Positions 39,301 through 50,363 of a DNA stretch of 64,000 nt are shown in pieces. Source of the DNA: Perkinsus olseni (taxonomy: Eukaryota > Perkinsozoa > Perkinsida > Perkinsidae); the NCBI GenBank assembly GCA_013115135.1, contig JABANP010000119.1:1-64000 (forward strand). The letters are read 5' to 3'. Every line of letters starts with the position of its first letter. Position 1 is the stretch's first letter. The notes under the pieces are model-generated. The model saw only the letters and a list, made by a program, of their open reading frames with translations, ran no database searches and was not told the DNA's origin. Position numbers and translations under genes: made by a program.

Positions 39301-41331
39301 TCAGAGTAATGTGATGGTATCACCCTCACTGACGGGTCTACTCCTATATCGTGCTGCTCCTCGGAGACTGGCGTCCTCGGTGCTACTAGATGCCTTCATC
39401 CGTCGAGTACCTCACTGGCCACCCCATCCAGCCATCATGAGTTGCTAACAGCATTCCTACCGCTGGTTAGTTGTATAAGTGTCGGCATGCCTGGTGGAGC
39501 CCTCGGCAAGTCCATTGTGGCATCCCTCTGTGGCGTGCTTCTATCCTCCTCCAGTTGCTCATCACCATCCTCGATAACCCCATCACATAGCTGTTGTAGC
39601 CGGGGCCTGCCCTCAACTGCATGAGGGTTAGTCTCCCTTTCACTGGTGGGATTTCCCACGGATTGGGCGACGGCAGCTGGTGGCGATGCGGGTGGCTTTG
39701 GTAGGTATTACAGGCATGCCGGGGGGAGGTTGTGGCGCCCCCGGTCCATTCGATGAAGACCAAAGTGCAGATATGTCCGCAGGATGTACTGTAGTATCCC
39801 TCCTCAGGGTTTGGCCATCACCCCTGACTGCACTCCCTACTACACTATCATCAGACCGTGGTGATAGGGATCCGCCGGTCACAACCAGCTGGTCCGGTTC
39901 CAACCTCTGCACCTTAGAACTCTGTAACCGTGCCCTCCTACATACCCTCATGCCACCACTAGTCACGGTATCAGCTATATCGACCTCCACCCTACCATCT
40001 GGTATTACCCTCCTTATACACCCGACTCTGCCGTTGAGCTCTTGACACGTCTTCAGGCCCAGCAAGAGCACCCTATCGTCAATATTCAACTCATTACCTG
40101 CCAGGTCGAAGGACTCTATGGGCTCCTCTGGGACACCATCCCAGTTGTCAGTGTGGAAATCACTACTATTACGAGTACGATACAGATCATCATCAGTCAT
40201 CCTCGCCCCGCTGTCCGTGGTGAATGGGACGAGGGCAAAGGCGTGACCAGTTTGCGGAGGAGGTAGGGGAGGGCCTGGCTCCACTACTCGTCTCTGTGTA
40301 CCCTCACCAACGGCACTCTCCTTTCTATACGAAGATCCGTCATCATCACCAGTACTACTGTGAAGGACCCCTTCGGAATTTTCCTCTCATCTTCAGCTGA
40401 GCCGGAGACATCCCCTTCCTTCCGTTCCTCGGCCGTGGTAGTAGTGGTACTATACTGCCGCCATAACCGATAGTGATGATCGAACTCTCTGGTATACACT
40501 ATCCTCTGGGCTGCCTGTAGGATACACCGTTCGAGGCCCTCGGTCACTGCATCAGGAGTGGACCACTCCACCACTTGCACACCAGAGGCAGATGGTGAGG
40601 CTGCCGTGCTCCCTAGCATGTTGCTCAACACCATTTGACACTCCTGTCTCGGTATCAGCCATCCTAGCACGACAGCCAGTGTCTTAGAGGGTTTAGTGGC
40701 AGATTCTAATATCTTCCTTCTGGCCATGAAGCGTACATGACGAGGCCCGTTTGAGGACTGTATCCACTTGGGTGATACTAGAGGTAGATAGATAGAGCAC
40801 TCAGCGAGCTCCGGCGGTATACGATACGCTCTAACAACCCCTTCGTCCACCACTACATCATCATCATCATCATCAATCATCTCGGTCAAGTGTATGCTGA
40901 TGTCTATGGGGTGCTCGGCCCCAGCCTGGTTGTACTCTATTACACTTTCTCTCAGTGATGCTGCTAGGTTGTGAGCAGGGTGGCCTGCTTCCGTTGGGTT
41001 ATACGATATTACTATGGAACAACTCCTCGGTGTGCTTCGACATCCGCCCGCCTCTACCGGTTTAGTAGAGGGTGTACCCAGGAGGGGTGAATCCTCTATT
41101 CTTTACCCCCTCAGGAGAATCAGTGAGCCCTTCCACACTACGATACACTACCAAGTCTCGATCACGATCACCACCACCATTACCACGGCTGCTCGCGACG
41201 GTGAGCGCATGAACCTCGCCTCCTTCTCTGTGTCCATCATCACTATGATGGCTTCTACCCACAACGTAACGAGATGATGACCAAGGCGGCCACCATCGCG
41301 TCGACGACGATGATGATGCAGAACATCCCAT
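39301..41331 (-). CDS. Unknown N-myristoylated protein with a KOW/SH3-like domain
   Basis: Starts MGCSASSSSS, a myristoylation signal, so membrane association is expected. Blocks: Ser/Arg-rich N-terminus (41331-41100); after an intron GHPAHNLAASLRESVIEYN and HPIDISIHLTEMIDDDDDD (40990-40850); a ~180-residue globular part (AYRIPPELAECSIYLPL, HVRFMARRKILESA, FDHHYRLWRQY); an intron near 40355-40318; then RVLLLGLKTCQELNGRVGCIRRV, which matches the common G-L-x(5)-ELNGxxG module seen in many protist MYND, ubiquitin and HSP-associated proteins; a Ser/Pro/Gln-rich end; and a last exon (about 39393-39301) finishing ARYRSRPVSEGDTITLL. One frame change near 39690 is unexplained. Overall family unknown. 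Confidence 0.55.
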
Positions 41332-41379
41332 CTGCTTAATGGATCTACTGCCTGTTGGGGGAGGAGGCAACAACTACAC

Positions 41380-42044
41380 AATGATATCGGAGATAGGAAA
41401 ATTAGGGTATTCCGAGCCCAACGAGAGTGAGCAAGATAGAGACCCAACAGCAAGGGGCGTTCAATTCTAAAACGTCGAATCGACTCTGGAACCGCAATCA
41501 CGTGCAAAAGTCAATTCCACAATCTATTCCGAGTTTCAAGATTTACTTTAACGAACTGGGGGAGGGGCAAACCTGAGAGGAACCTAAGGAGACAGCGAGG
41601 CTCCACCGAATCACCGCCAAGTCGGGAATATTCCACATCGTGAGCAGCCTACACGAAGTAACCTACGTGCCTCGATAGCGTAGAGAGCGTGAGTATTGAC
41701 CGCCGCAGAACGGTAGGACCGATACAAGACTTGAAGCTCCCATATCCGCATTGGTTGCAGTAGGACACAACACAGCGAGGGTGGAATGTTTGGACGAAAA
41801 GTTGTACACATAGAAGCATGGTTACTACTTTGTGAATCTAAGTTGTCCTCAACCGAGGGATACTGAGTACTTGTGCGTTCAAGTGAGAGGAGGTTATGAT
41901 GTGGTGAGGGTTACTAGGTTGAGCTCCTCTAATTCAACTACCTTTCTACGGTATTTTAAAAGACTCTCATTTGTATCGTGGCACAGCTTGCCTTCTTTAA
42001 GACTAGAAGATGCGGTCTGCAGCGGGAGATGATGAGTGTAATTG
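41380..42044. other. Intergenic, no gene supported
   Basis: Sequence upstream of the MGC gene and left of the 2.1 kb tandem repeat. Only short, unconvincing frames. Confidence 0.4.
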
Positions 42045-42464
42045 TGTGTTGCGATCTGAGAATGATGCGGTTGAGTTGGAGTTCTCTAGTATGCCTGGAT
42101 GAGGTTCCGAAAACCATAGCAATGGTGAACGAGACAACACGACTGATCACATTTGCATCGAATTTTAATGGACGCACTGAGGTGGACGACCTGGGGCTTC
42201 GGGCGAAGTGGCCACTGAATGGGATAATATGAGCGATTGATATACTCGGGGACATTTTCCGGGAGGTATTCAGAACTCCATTCCTTAGCTCAGCATGCAT
42301 AGTGTAGGGTGCGCGAGCTGCCGTACCGTATTGGGGGGCCGGGATGGCTTAGAAGAGACTGTTGAGCAGCACAAGGCAAGATTAAGAACATCAACATCAT
42401 CATGATAAGCATCATGTGCATCATCATCAGCCGTTACTTGAGTCATCGCGTGAGCGTATTTTGA

Positions 42465-43369
42465 CTAGACCCTAGGCGCCACATGGTAGGTCTCCCCATA
42501 CTTGGTAGGATACTTGCGAGCGCGGCTGCCCTCCGAGGGGACTGCCTGCGGGGCGGCTGACCTATCCCACGACTCTCGCTGCCACCACTCCACACGAGCT
42601 GCCTTCTGAGGCACCTCCATCACTGCCTCCGCATCCACTCGCCTCTTGCCGATGATTGATGGTTGCGGATCGACTCTTGTCCTCTCGGCCACGGGAGGAG
42701 TACCAACCTTTTCCCCAACAGCACCAACGGACGGAACCGGACCTTCCCAGTCAGGTCTATTGTGACGTTCGCTATTCGTGCTACTTGCACTATCAATCTG
42801 TGAAGGCTTCATAGTGATGAAGAGGTAGTCGGCGCTGGTATAAATCTTGAGGTGGGGAGACGTGTTAAGGAAGCCGAGAATGATCGAACCATCATATTGT
42901 AATGGACATATGATGGTGTTGCCCACTTTGGACTGAGAGAGGTCCGACTGGAAAACATCCGATAGTCTTTTCATTCTGGCTGTAAACGGTCTCCGTCCTC
43001 GACTTAACACGCGCTTCTCTCAGTCCCCAGCATACGTCCCGGAGATGATCAGCGAGGTTCTTCGGCACCTGTTGACCCCTCCTAGTTGAAGCAGTAGGAT
43101 TGATGGTCCCCACATGGTACTTGCTGCCGTTGGTATGGACAAAGTCCAAGGCGACAAGCGGAGCTATTTTCCCTTTCTTCGGGAGATCGATCACCATTGA
43201 GAGGTCCGCCAGGTTGGGTATCTTACACTTATCGGTTTCTCTAATGCGGTAGAAGCCCAGCCTATTGTAGAACGGGTCGTTAGTGGAGGTGTGTGAGTGC
43301 AGAGTACCCGAACCAGGAGTGGGGCAGCAGAAGGAGGAAGACTGTGATGGAGTAGTCGATGATTATCAT
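42465..43369 (-). pseudogene. Lineage-specific secreted protein, copy 1, frameshifted
   Basis: Counterpart of 44636-45533. It has an N-terminal hydrophobic signal (MIIIDYSITVFLLLLP), a middle part (MVIDLPKKGK, LDFVHTNGSKYHVG, RRGQQVPKNLADHL) and a Ser/Pro/Arg-rich end (WWQRESWDRSAAPQA). Relative to copy 2 there is a net +4 bp change just after the signal peptide and one extra base near 42983, so the frame is broken twice. I do not recognise the family; the pattern (signal peptide, no membrane helix, tandem copies) is that of a secreted species-specific family. Confidence 0.6.
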
Positions 43370-44635
43370 AACCAAGCGATTGTTGCCTACAGTGTCACAC
43401 AGGTTACAACAATTAAAACTAATAACGCTATCAGTTAAGACGTATGGCCAGGCACTGTCCACACCAGATCGAGACGGCAATACGTTCACAGAGGAGACGT
43501 TGTGAATTGAGCGTCTGGCCATCGACGATGGGCCGGTTGCGACGAGCGACGTAAGCTTCCGCCCAAAGCGGACCTGCCTAGTTTTTCCAGCGTATATGCC
43601 GAGTCACGCTGTCACCGCAAACCCATTCGCCTCAACCCGCATAGCTGAGAATTTCGTCCCATGTCGAATGATCTGCTTCCTCTCAGCCTCTCAGCGTACG
43701 ATATTTGGCAGTGTCTGCTGCCCATTCCGTCATCCCATCAGTGTCTTAACCAATACCTTCACAGTAAGGACAAGTGTCCTGGTGGGTAACAAACTTGGCT
43801 ACATCGTAGCGGTCATCACTGCCCCCCAGACGTACCTGAAACATCCTAGGTCAGCTTGGGACGGCGAGTAATAACCCGCCGCCGCCAACACATTGGTGAG
43901 AATCCTACGATCGAGGAGCGGCTCGGGAGAATAAACGGATGGACAATCAGTTTGTATCTCACCATAAGCGTAAAGAATGAAGCGTAGAACCTCGAGAACT
44001 CCACTCGTAGGGTTGGACAAACACAACACGCCATACTTAATAACATCTTCAAATAGAAATGATATCTTATCTGCCAGAGATTCTCTGACTAACTAAGGTT
44101 CAGCGGAAAACATGGTCGACTGATGATGATCTCAAAACCAGCCCCGCTGTTGGCCCAACTCCTTGATAACGGTGATCTGCGACTGATGCGGTTGAGTTGG
44201 AGTTCAGAAGATCGCCAGGATGAGGTTCCAAAGGTCATAGAAATGGCGAACGAGACGACACGACTGATCACACTTGAATCGGATTTTAATGGACGCACTG
44301 AGGTGGACGACTCGGGGCTTCGGGCGGAGTGACCACTGAATGGGATGATATTAGGTCAATTGACATACACGCGGACTGGAGGTATCTTCCGGGAGGTATT
44401 CAGAATATCTTCCCGTCGCTCAGGATGGATGGTGTAGGTGCGCGAGCTATCTTACAGTATTGGCGTCGTGCACAATCGGGAAATCCATTGCAGTTTTTTC
44501 CGGAGATTCTCAGGCTGGGATGGCTTACAAGAGACTGCAACACAAGGCAAGTTTAAGAACAACAACATCATCATAGTGAACATCATGTGCATCATCATCA
44601 GCCGTTACTTGAGTCATCACGTGAGTGTATCTTGA

Positions 44636-45533
44636 CTAGACCCTAGGCTCCACGTGGTAGATCTTCCCGTATTTGGTAGGATACCCGCCAGTGCCGCTGC
44701 CTTCCGAGGGGGCTGCCTGCGGGGCGGCTGACCTATCCCACGACTCTCGCTGCCACCACTCCACACGAGCTGCCTTCTGAGGCACCTCCATCACTGCCTC
44801 CGCATCCACTCGCCTCTTGCCGATGGTTGATGGTTGCGGATCGACTCTTGTCCTCTCGGCCACGGGAGGAGTACCAACCTCTTCCCCAACAGCACCAACG
44901 GACGGAACCGGACCTTCCCTGTCAGGTCTATTGTGACGTTCGCTATTCGTGCTACTCGAACTTCCCACTTGTGAAGGCTCCATAGTAACGAAGAGGTAGT
45001 CGGTGATATCATAAACTTTTGCTCGTCCAATTGTTGTGAAGAAGCCGAGAATGATCGAACCATCTTCGGCTGGACGTATGATGGTGTTGCCCACTTTGCA
45101 CCGAGATAGGTCCGACTGGAAAACATCCGATACTCTTTTCATTTGGCTGTAAACACTCTCCCGCGGTGACTGAAAGTCCGACTGTCTGAGTCCCCAACAC
45201 CTGCCTCGGAGATGATCATCGAGGTTCTTCGGCACCTGTTGACCCCTCCTAGTTGAAGCAGTAGGATTCATGGGGCCCCACGTTGTACTTGCTGCCGTTC
45301 GTATGGACAAAATCCAAGTCGACCAGTGGAGCCCTCTTCCGTGCCTTCTTGAGATCGATTACCATGGTCAGGTCCGCCAGGTTGCGTATCTTATACTTAT
45401 CGGTTCCCCTAATGCGGTAGAAGCCCAGCCTATCGTAGAACGGGTTGGAGGTGTGTGGGTGCAGAGTACCCGCACCAGGAGTGGGGAGAAGGAAGAGGAG
45501 GTAGACTATGATGGAGTTGATGATGGGCATCAT
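44636..45533 (-). pseudogene. Lineage-specific secreted protein, copy 2, one frameshift
   Basis: Starts MMPIINSIIVYLLFLLP, a good signal peptide with a likely cut after GAG. The mature part contains NPFYDRLGFYRIR, MVIDLKKARKRAPLVDLDF and HTNGSKYNVG, then, after one extra C in a GGGGCCCC run near 45275, continues in another frame (RRGQQVPKNLDDHL, SDVFQSDLS, KVYDITDYLFVTMEPSQ) to a stop at 44636. Copy 1 is continuous at that point, so the break is specific to copy 2. A sequencing error in the homopolymer would restore function; independent breaks in the two copies argue for decay or for error-prone reads. Confidence 0.6.
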
Positions 45534-46302
45534 GACAAAGTGATTGTTGCCTACAGTATCACACAGCTTACAACAGCTAAAACCAATAAGGCTATCAGTT
45601 AGATCTAAGTCCAGGCACCGCGCTCACCGGATAGAGACGGCAATACGTTCACAGAGGAGACGTAGTCGATGCAGCGTCTCGGCATCGACGATGGTGTGAT
45701 TGGGATGAGCGAAGTAAGCCTGCGCTCGAACCGGACCTGCCTGGTTTTTCCAGCGTATACGCCGAGATCTCGCTGTCACCGCACACTTATTCCCATCAAC
45801 CGGCATAGCTGAGATTTTCGTCCAATTTCAAATCATCTTCCTCTCGGCCTCTCAGCGTGATAATTGACCGGGTCTGCTGCACACTCATCAGTGTCTTAAC
45901 CAATACCTCCACAGTTCGGACAAGTGTTGCGGGATATATCAGGTGAAAAGCGTGGCTTCACCCATAGCAGTGATCACCTCAGTCGTAACTGAAAGTCCAT
46001 CCTACCACACCTTGGGACTACCAGCCCGTCATTGGGGAGGATCGTACGATCGAGCGGCTTGGAAGAGTACACGGATGGACAATCAGTCCGTATCTCACCG
46101 TAACCCAACACAATTAACCATCGAACCTCGTGAACCACAATCATAGGGTTGTTGGACAAACACAACACGCCCTGATTCGTAACATCTACAAACAAGAATG
46201 ATATCCTCTCTGGCTAACAAAGGTTTGAGTGGGATACATTGTCGACTGATGATGATCTCAAAACCAGCCCCGCTGTCGACCCAACTCCTTGATAATGAGC
46301 AC

Positions 46303-47851
46303 CTACCCACCAACTGCACCTCTGGCAGGAGCTGACGAGACATTCCGCCATACAGCGTTCAATGCTGCGCCCCGCAGCAGCTGATCTCCACACACGAACA
46401 GGTCGATACCCTTCCCTGGAGGGAAGGCGAGGGACTCTCTGATACGCCCGACTGATACGTCCCACTTCCCGGTGCAGTTGAGAGGTGTCGGGTACCTACC
46501 GAGACATAGGAGGGGCTGGGGGATCAGGAGCACACTTACACGTCATTAACTGGATCATCTTCAACCACTACCATCGCTGCTGCCCCTTGAGGACCTCACT
46601 AACCTGACGTGCCTGTGGTGAGGCACTCCCCCACAGGTGCAGTATGATACACACCGTACCGTATCGACATCCACCACTTTATCAAACTCAAGTGTGATGG
46701 CCTCGGCATGGGCCCTCATGGTGGCTACCCGTACCTAGGACACCCCTGTCGACGGGAAGGGCTCGGGAGGTCGGATGCTTACAGCAGTACAGCTGATGAG
46801 GATGTCCGGCTGGTTGAATATTTTCCTCGTCTCCCAGGCAACCTTCATCTCCTCTTTAGTATACCTACCATCAGAGTATCTCATCAACCAGGGAACATGG
46901 CGAGTACCCATTAGACTGAATTGAGTCTATCCGTGGGATGACATTCCCCAGTAGCTGATGAGGGAAGGCTGCGCTCTGACAACAGCAGGACAGTTGAAGA
47001 GCACATTCGATCAGCTCCCCACCTGTAGAGGTTTATTCCCATAATCACGCAGCTGGGCCTCCAACTCCTCCAACCCGGCATCACCCGCGCCAGAAGCCGC
47101 TTGGTACCTACACGATGCTGCCTCCTGCTCGGCGGATGGAAAGGCCCTCTAGCGACCATCTATAGACACCAGCCCAACTTCCTGGAGTACCCACGTGGAC
47201 ATTATCATCCGTCTAATACAGAATGCCTTATGCAATGGCCATAATACCATCGCCGCTATCGCTGTGGTGCAGTTGGGGTTGGCGATTAGCATACCTACCA
47301 CCATCCACAGCAGAGACACTGGTGATGGTACCCTCACTGTCGCTGAGCATGGCCTGTGGATTGATCTCGGGTATAACTAGAGGGACGGCATCATCGTATC
47401 GGAAGGCGCTGCTGTTGTCGACAACAACCACGCCGGCTTCTGCAAGTTGAGGTGCGACCTGCGGAGGAGGGCATCGCTATGCCAACGACGCTGGTCCGCT
47501 ACCTCTGTGCGAAGGCGCCACTGACCGCAAGAAGAGCTACTGTATAGCCCTCCTTTATCACGCTTGGTAGCGAGAACTCCTGGACCTTGAGGTCTCCCCA
47601 TGCAGTAGGAAGGATGGTGCCAGCACTCCTCTCTACAAGGGAAAGGGTAGGCGATGGCTAGGCGCTGCGAGGCTACTTGATGCATACAGGCCTAGCCTTT
47701 TGACAGGCATGTCTAGATCAGCAAGGCATTGTATCATGCATTTGCCAACAGCCCCAGTGGCACCCACCACACAAACTGAGATACCGTCCGAGGACTGTGG
47801 AGGAGACATACCGGAAGTCTGCGAAGAACGGTGGTCACTCATGGTCGTCAT
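46303..47851 (-). CDS. asd: Aspartate-semialdehyde dehydrogenase
   Basis: NADPH-dependent reduction of aspartyl phosphate to aspartate semialdehyde, the branch point to threonine, methionine and lysine. Visible motifs in order: [18 protein letters not shown] (Rossmann nucleotide loop), [34 protein letters not shown] with the catalytic Cys, [10 protein letters not shown] formed across an intron with donor [35 protein letters not shown] with the catalytic His, and [13 protein letters not shown] near the end. About six short introns are needed. Start chosen at the ATG at 47851 ([10 protein letters not shown]); the ~25 residues before the Rossmann fold are polar with no clear targeting peptide. 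Stop TAG at 46303-46305. All key residues are present. Confidence 0.88.
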
Positions 47852-48097
47852 CGTCAGGCACCCCTCGTGTATGACCAGCGGTGGTGACTCACTACTAACA
47901 CTGCGTGAGCACAGGACTAGAATGAAACTCAAGTATCACACAGATGGGGTGTATAGTTATCATCATCATCGTAAATGTCGTCCCTTTATTACTCTAACAT
48001 ATCAACATCCTCGTCTTGTTTGTGGGGCTCAGCCGGAGGTGGTGGTGGTGGCGCAGTAGATGATGATGAAGGCTGCTGTTGCTGCTGTTTCTGAGCA

Positions 48098-50290
48098 CTA
48101 TCCATCCAGCAGAGGATTCACCATGTACCCCACCTTGCTGCTCTTGAACTTCGACAGGATCCCCTTGGTTCTCTCCTTCCTATACCGCTTCCTGTCCTCG
48201 TCATTCATCCCTCCATCTGCTGCTACAGGGGCCTCTGGCTCCGGTGGGGGCACCTATTAGAAAGCGCCGGATTGGACCGTCATAGAGAGGACATCGTGGC
48301 TCCAACCATGCTGCTACCATCTTGTCATCCAGAAAGGGCCCTTGCTCTGTCACAGAGACGCCACCGTTTGATAAACCTGACGAAGGCTTGTAGTGCTACC
48401 ATGGAACATATGTGCCGATGTAATGCGAGGATACAGCGATGAATGCTTCACATTATACACGACTACGATGAGGGTTGTAGAGGGTTGATGGAATTACCTT
48501 CAAAGCCCCATCTAATAAGAGCACTAGGGACTAGGTCCTCATCCGCCAGCATCCTCTTGCTGCTACGATCTATCTTATGCATAGGAGGAGTCTGGTACAG
48601 GTACCTACACAACAAAGGCTTCCACTTGACGAGGTCCCACGAAGGGAACCGTCGAGCCCTACCATTCCGTCTCCTTGTACTCTGGGCTGAGGAACTTCCC
48701 CACTGCATCATGAAGAGACGCAAGAGTGTCCGCAGGCCGGAATTGTAGTTGCAGCACAAGTCGATCGGGGAAGGCCACGCGGATGACACACTGAATATGA
48801 TGCAGTGTATAATTCTGGATGCCTCTCGGCAGGCCGCCTTACCGCTGTATGGATGGTCCTAGACTTCAACTTATCCATCTCCTTCTTCTCTCGGCTTTGG
48901 AAGGCTCTGTCAGCGCTGGTGAGGGAATCCTTGATGCTACTCAGTTGAGCTTTAATCTGACCAGATAGTCTTCAGTGTAACACCATACCACACCGTCCCT
49001 ACAAGCTCGAAGTCATCATCCTGATCGAGAAGTTCGCTACGGCCATTAAGCTCCTTCACAACATCCTCAATCCTCGGCATGCCAGCACTGGCCGAGCCTT
49101 GTCGGAATACCTGTACTGGTATCGAAAGGAGTGGTATGGGCTGACTCAACTACCTTGGGGTTGAGATCCATAGTCCCAGGCTTGGTCCCACCAGTCTTAA
49201 GGAGTAGCTTCTGTTGCTCCAGCTCCTTCGCGAAGGCCTCCTTCTCGGCGAGCCCCTGAGTCGGAGTATCAGAAGAAGGCAAGGCGTGGAGGAATACCTT
49301 CTCAGTGAGCCTGGGGGCGCTAGCGACCTGGCCTGCTGCTCCGATCGAGGATACGAAAGGGTTGAACACGCCTACAACATCAAGGTAACGGTACCAACCA
49401 TCACTGAGTAGCATGCTACCTGGCGTGTTGGGTAAGGAAGCCTTAGTACCCCCGAGGGCGTAGTGAGCATCGGTGAATCTTGATATGTATACTACTGGAC
49501 AGGCTACAAACTGGGGGTCTTGCGAAGGATAGAGGTGGAAGCCGAGCTGAGACGAGGGGGCTTTAACGATCATCACGAGCAGGTGTTGGGAGTAATACAC
49601 TTTTGAGGAACTCCATAGCATCTTTACATCCACCAACAGCTGTGCTGAACTTGTGATTGCTGAGACGTATCCGTCGCCTCTTGGGGTTGGATGGTTGGGC
49701 TAGTATATTATCCACTATCTGCAGGAGTAAGGGTAGAGTATCTGCTGAGCCCGCCTCGTCGCCCTCCGCGGAGGAGCCTGTATTGATCTGAAACAAGAAG
49801 CCCTGTCTAACACTAAACACAGCCCTGCCATCACCTTCCTTGCCATATCGAACAGGTTATCAGCACTCTGCAGGAAAGTGGCCGGCGGCATCATTTGGAC
49901 CTCAGTGAAGTCAGGCTGAGTGGCGTCACCTGTCGATGCGGGTGTGGATGGGCTCTGCCGCGATGAGCCGCTCTGTGAAGTGGCAGCAGCAGGCTGGACG
50001 GTCCTGCTGGTGTTGATGGTGGTAGTGGTGGTAGCGAAGAGCCTAGCCTGGAGTGCCATCTCCAGCCTCTTAGGCAACTTGAGGTCCGTCCATTCCTCTG
50101 GGCCTAGTGCCCGGAGAGAGTCTATCGTATCAAACCATGCTTCATTAACCACCCTGAGTAGAGTATGACGCTACCGAGTAGTACGCTGTCGCCACGCCCA
50201 AGGGTACTTATTAACGATAGGCTTCATCTGTTCGGGTGTCCTCCCCATCTCCTTACCGACCTCTAATAACAATGCCTCTACTTCGTTCAT
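48098..50290 (-). CDS. PUB and UBX domain protein, p97/Cdc48 cofactor (UBXN6/UBXD1-like)
   Basis: Start ATG at 50290 (MNEVEALLLEVGKEMG). A helical segment (SLRALGPEEWTDLKLPKRL) precedes a Thr/Ser/Gln-rich linker. Then a PUB domain: LLQIVDNILAQPSNPKRRRI, RLSNHKFSTAV, AMEFLKSV. PUB domains bind the C-terminal tail of the AAA ATPase p97. A second globular part (QLGFHLYPSQDPQFVACPV, YALGG) and a Lys/Glu coiled coil (EKEAFAKELEQQK, REKKEMDKLKS) lead to a UBX domain: VIRVAFPDRLVLQLQF, DTLASLHDAVGKFL, MLADEDLVPSALIRW. The last exon ends KVGYMVNPLLDG. PUB plus UBX is the UBXD1 layout, which acts in ER-associated degradation and endolysosomal sorting. The usual F-P-R turn of UBX is not clearly seen. 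Confidence 0.78.
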
Positions 50291-50363
50291 CCTCTATCAA
50301 ACAAACGCTAAGAAGGATAATACCACTGGCAGTATGAACACAACTCCGAGATACTCAGAAACT

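Larger units (their letters stand above)
42045..46297. repeat. Tandem duplication, ~2.12 kb unit, two copies plus a truncated third
   Basis: Unit 1 (about 42045-44100) and unit 2 (about 44165-46215) align along their whole length with moderate divergence; matching landmarks are 2121-2128 bp apart (42060 and 44181; 44110 and 46238). A third start (46220-46297, sharing a block with 44098-44171) breaks off six bases before the stop codon of the neighbouring dehydrogenase gene. Each unit carries one minus-strand secreted-protein gene and a short plus-strand open block (41978-42232; 44123-44332) that is only partly conserved. Confidence 0.85.

Noticed and set aside
41978..44332. Plus-strand blocks 41978-42232 and 44123-44332 as an LRR-like gene pair
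   Set aside because: They resemble each other because of the tandem duplication, but the second has a stop early, substitutions are not conservative and no full gene surrounds them.
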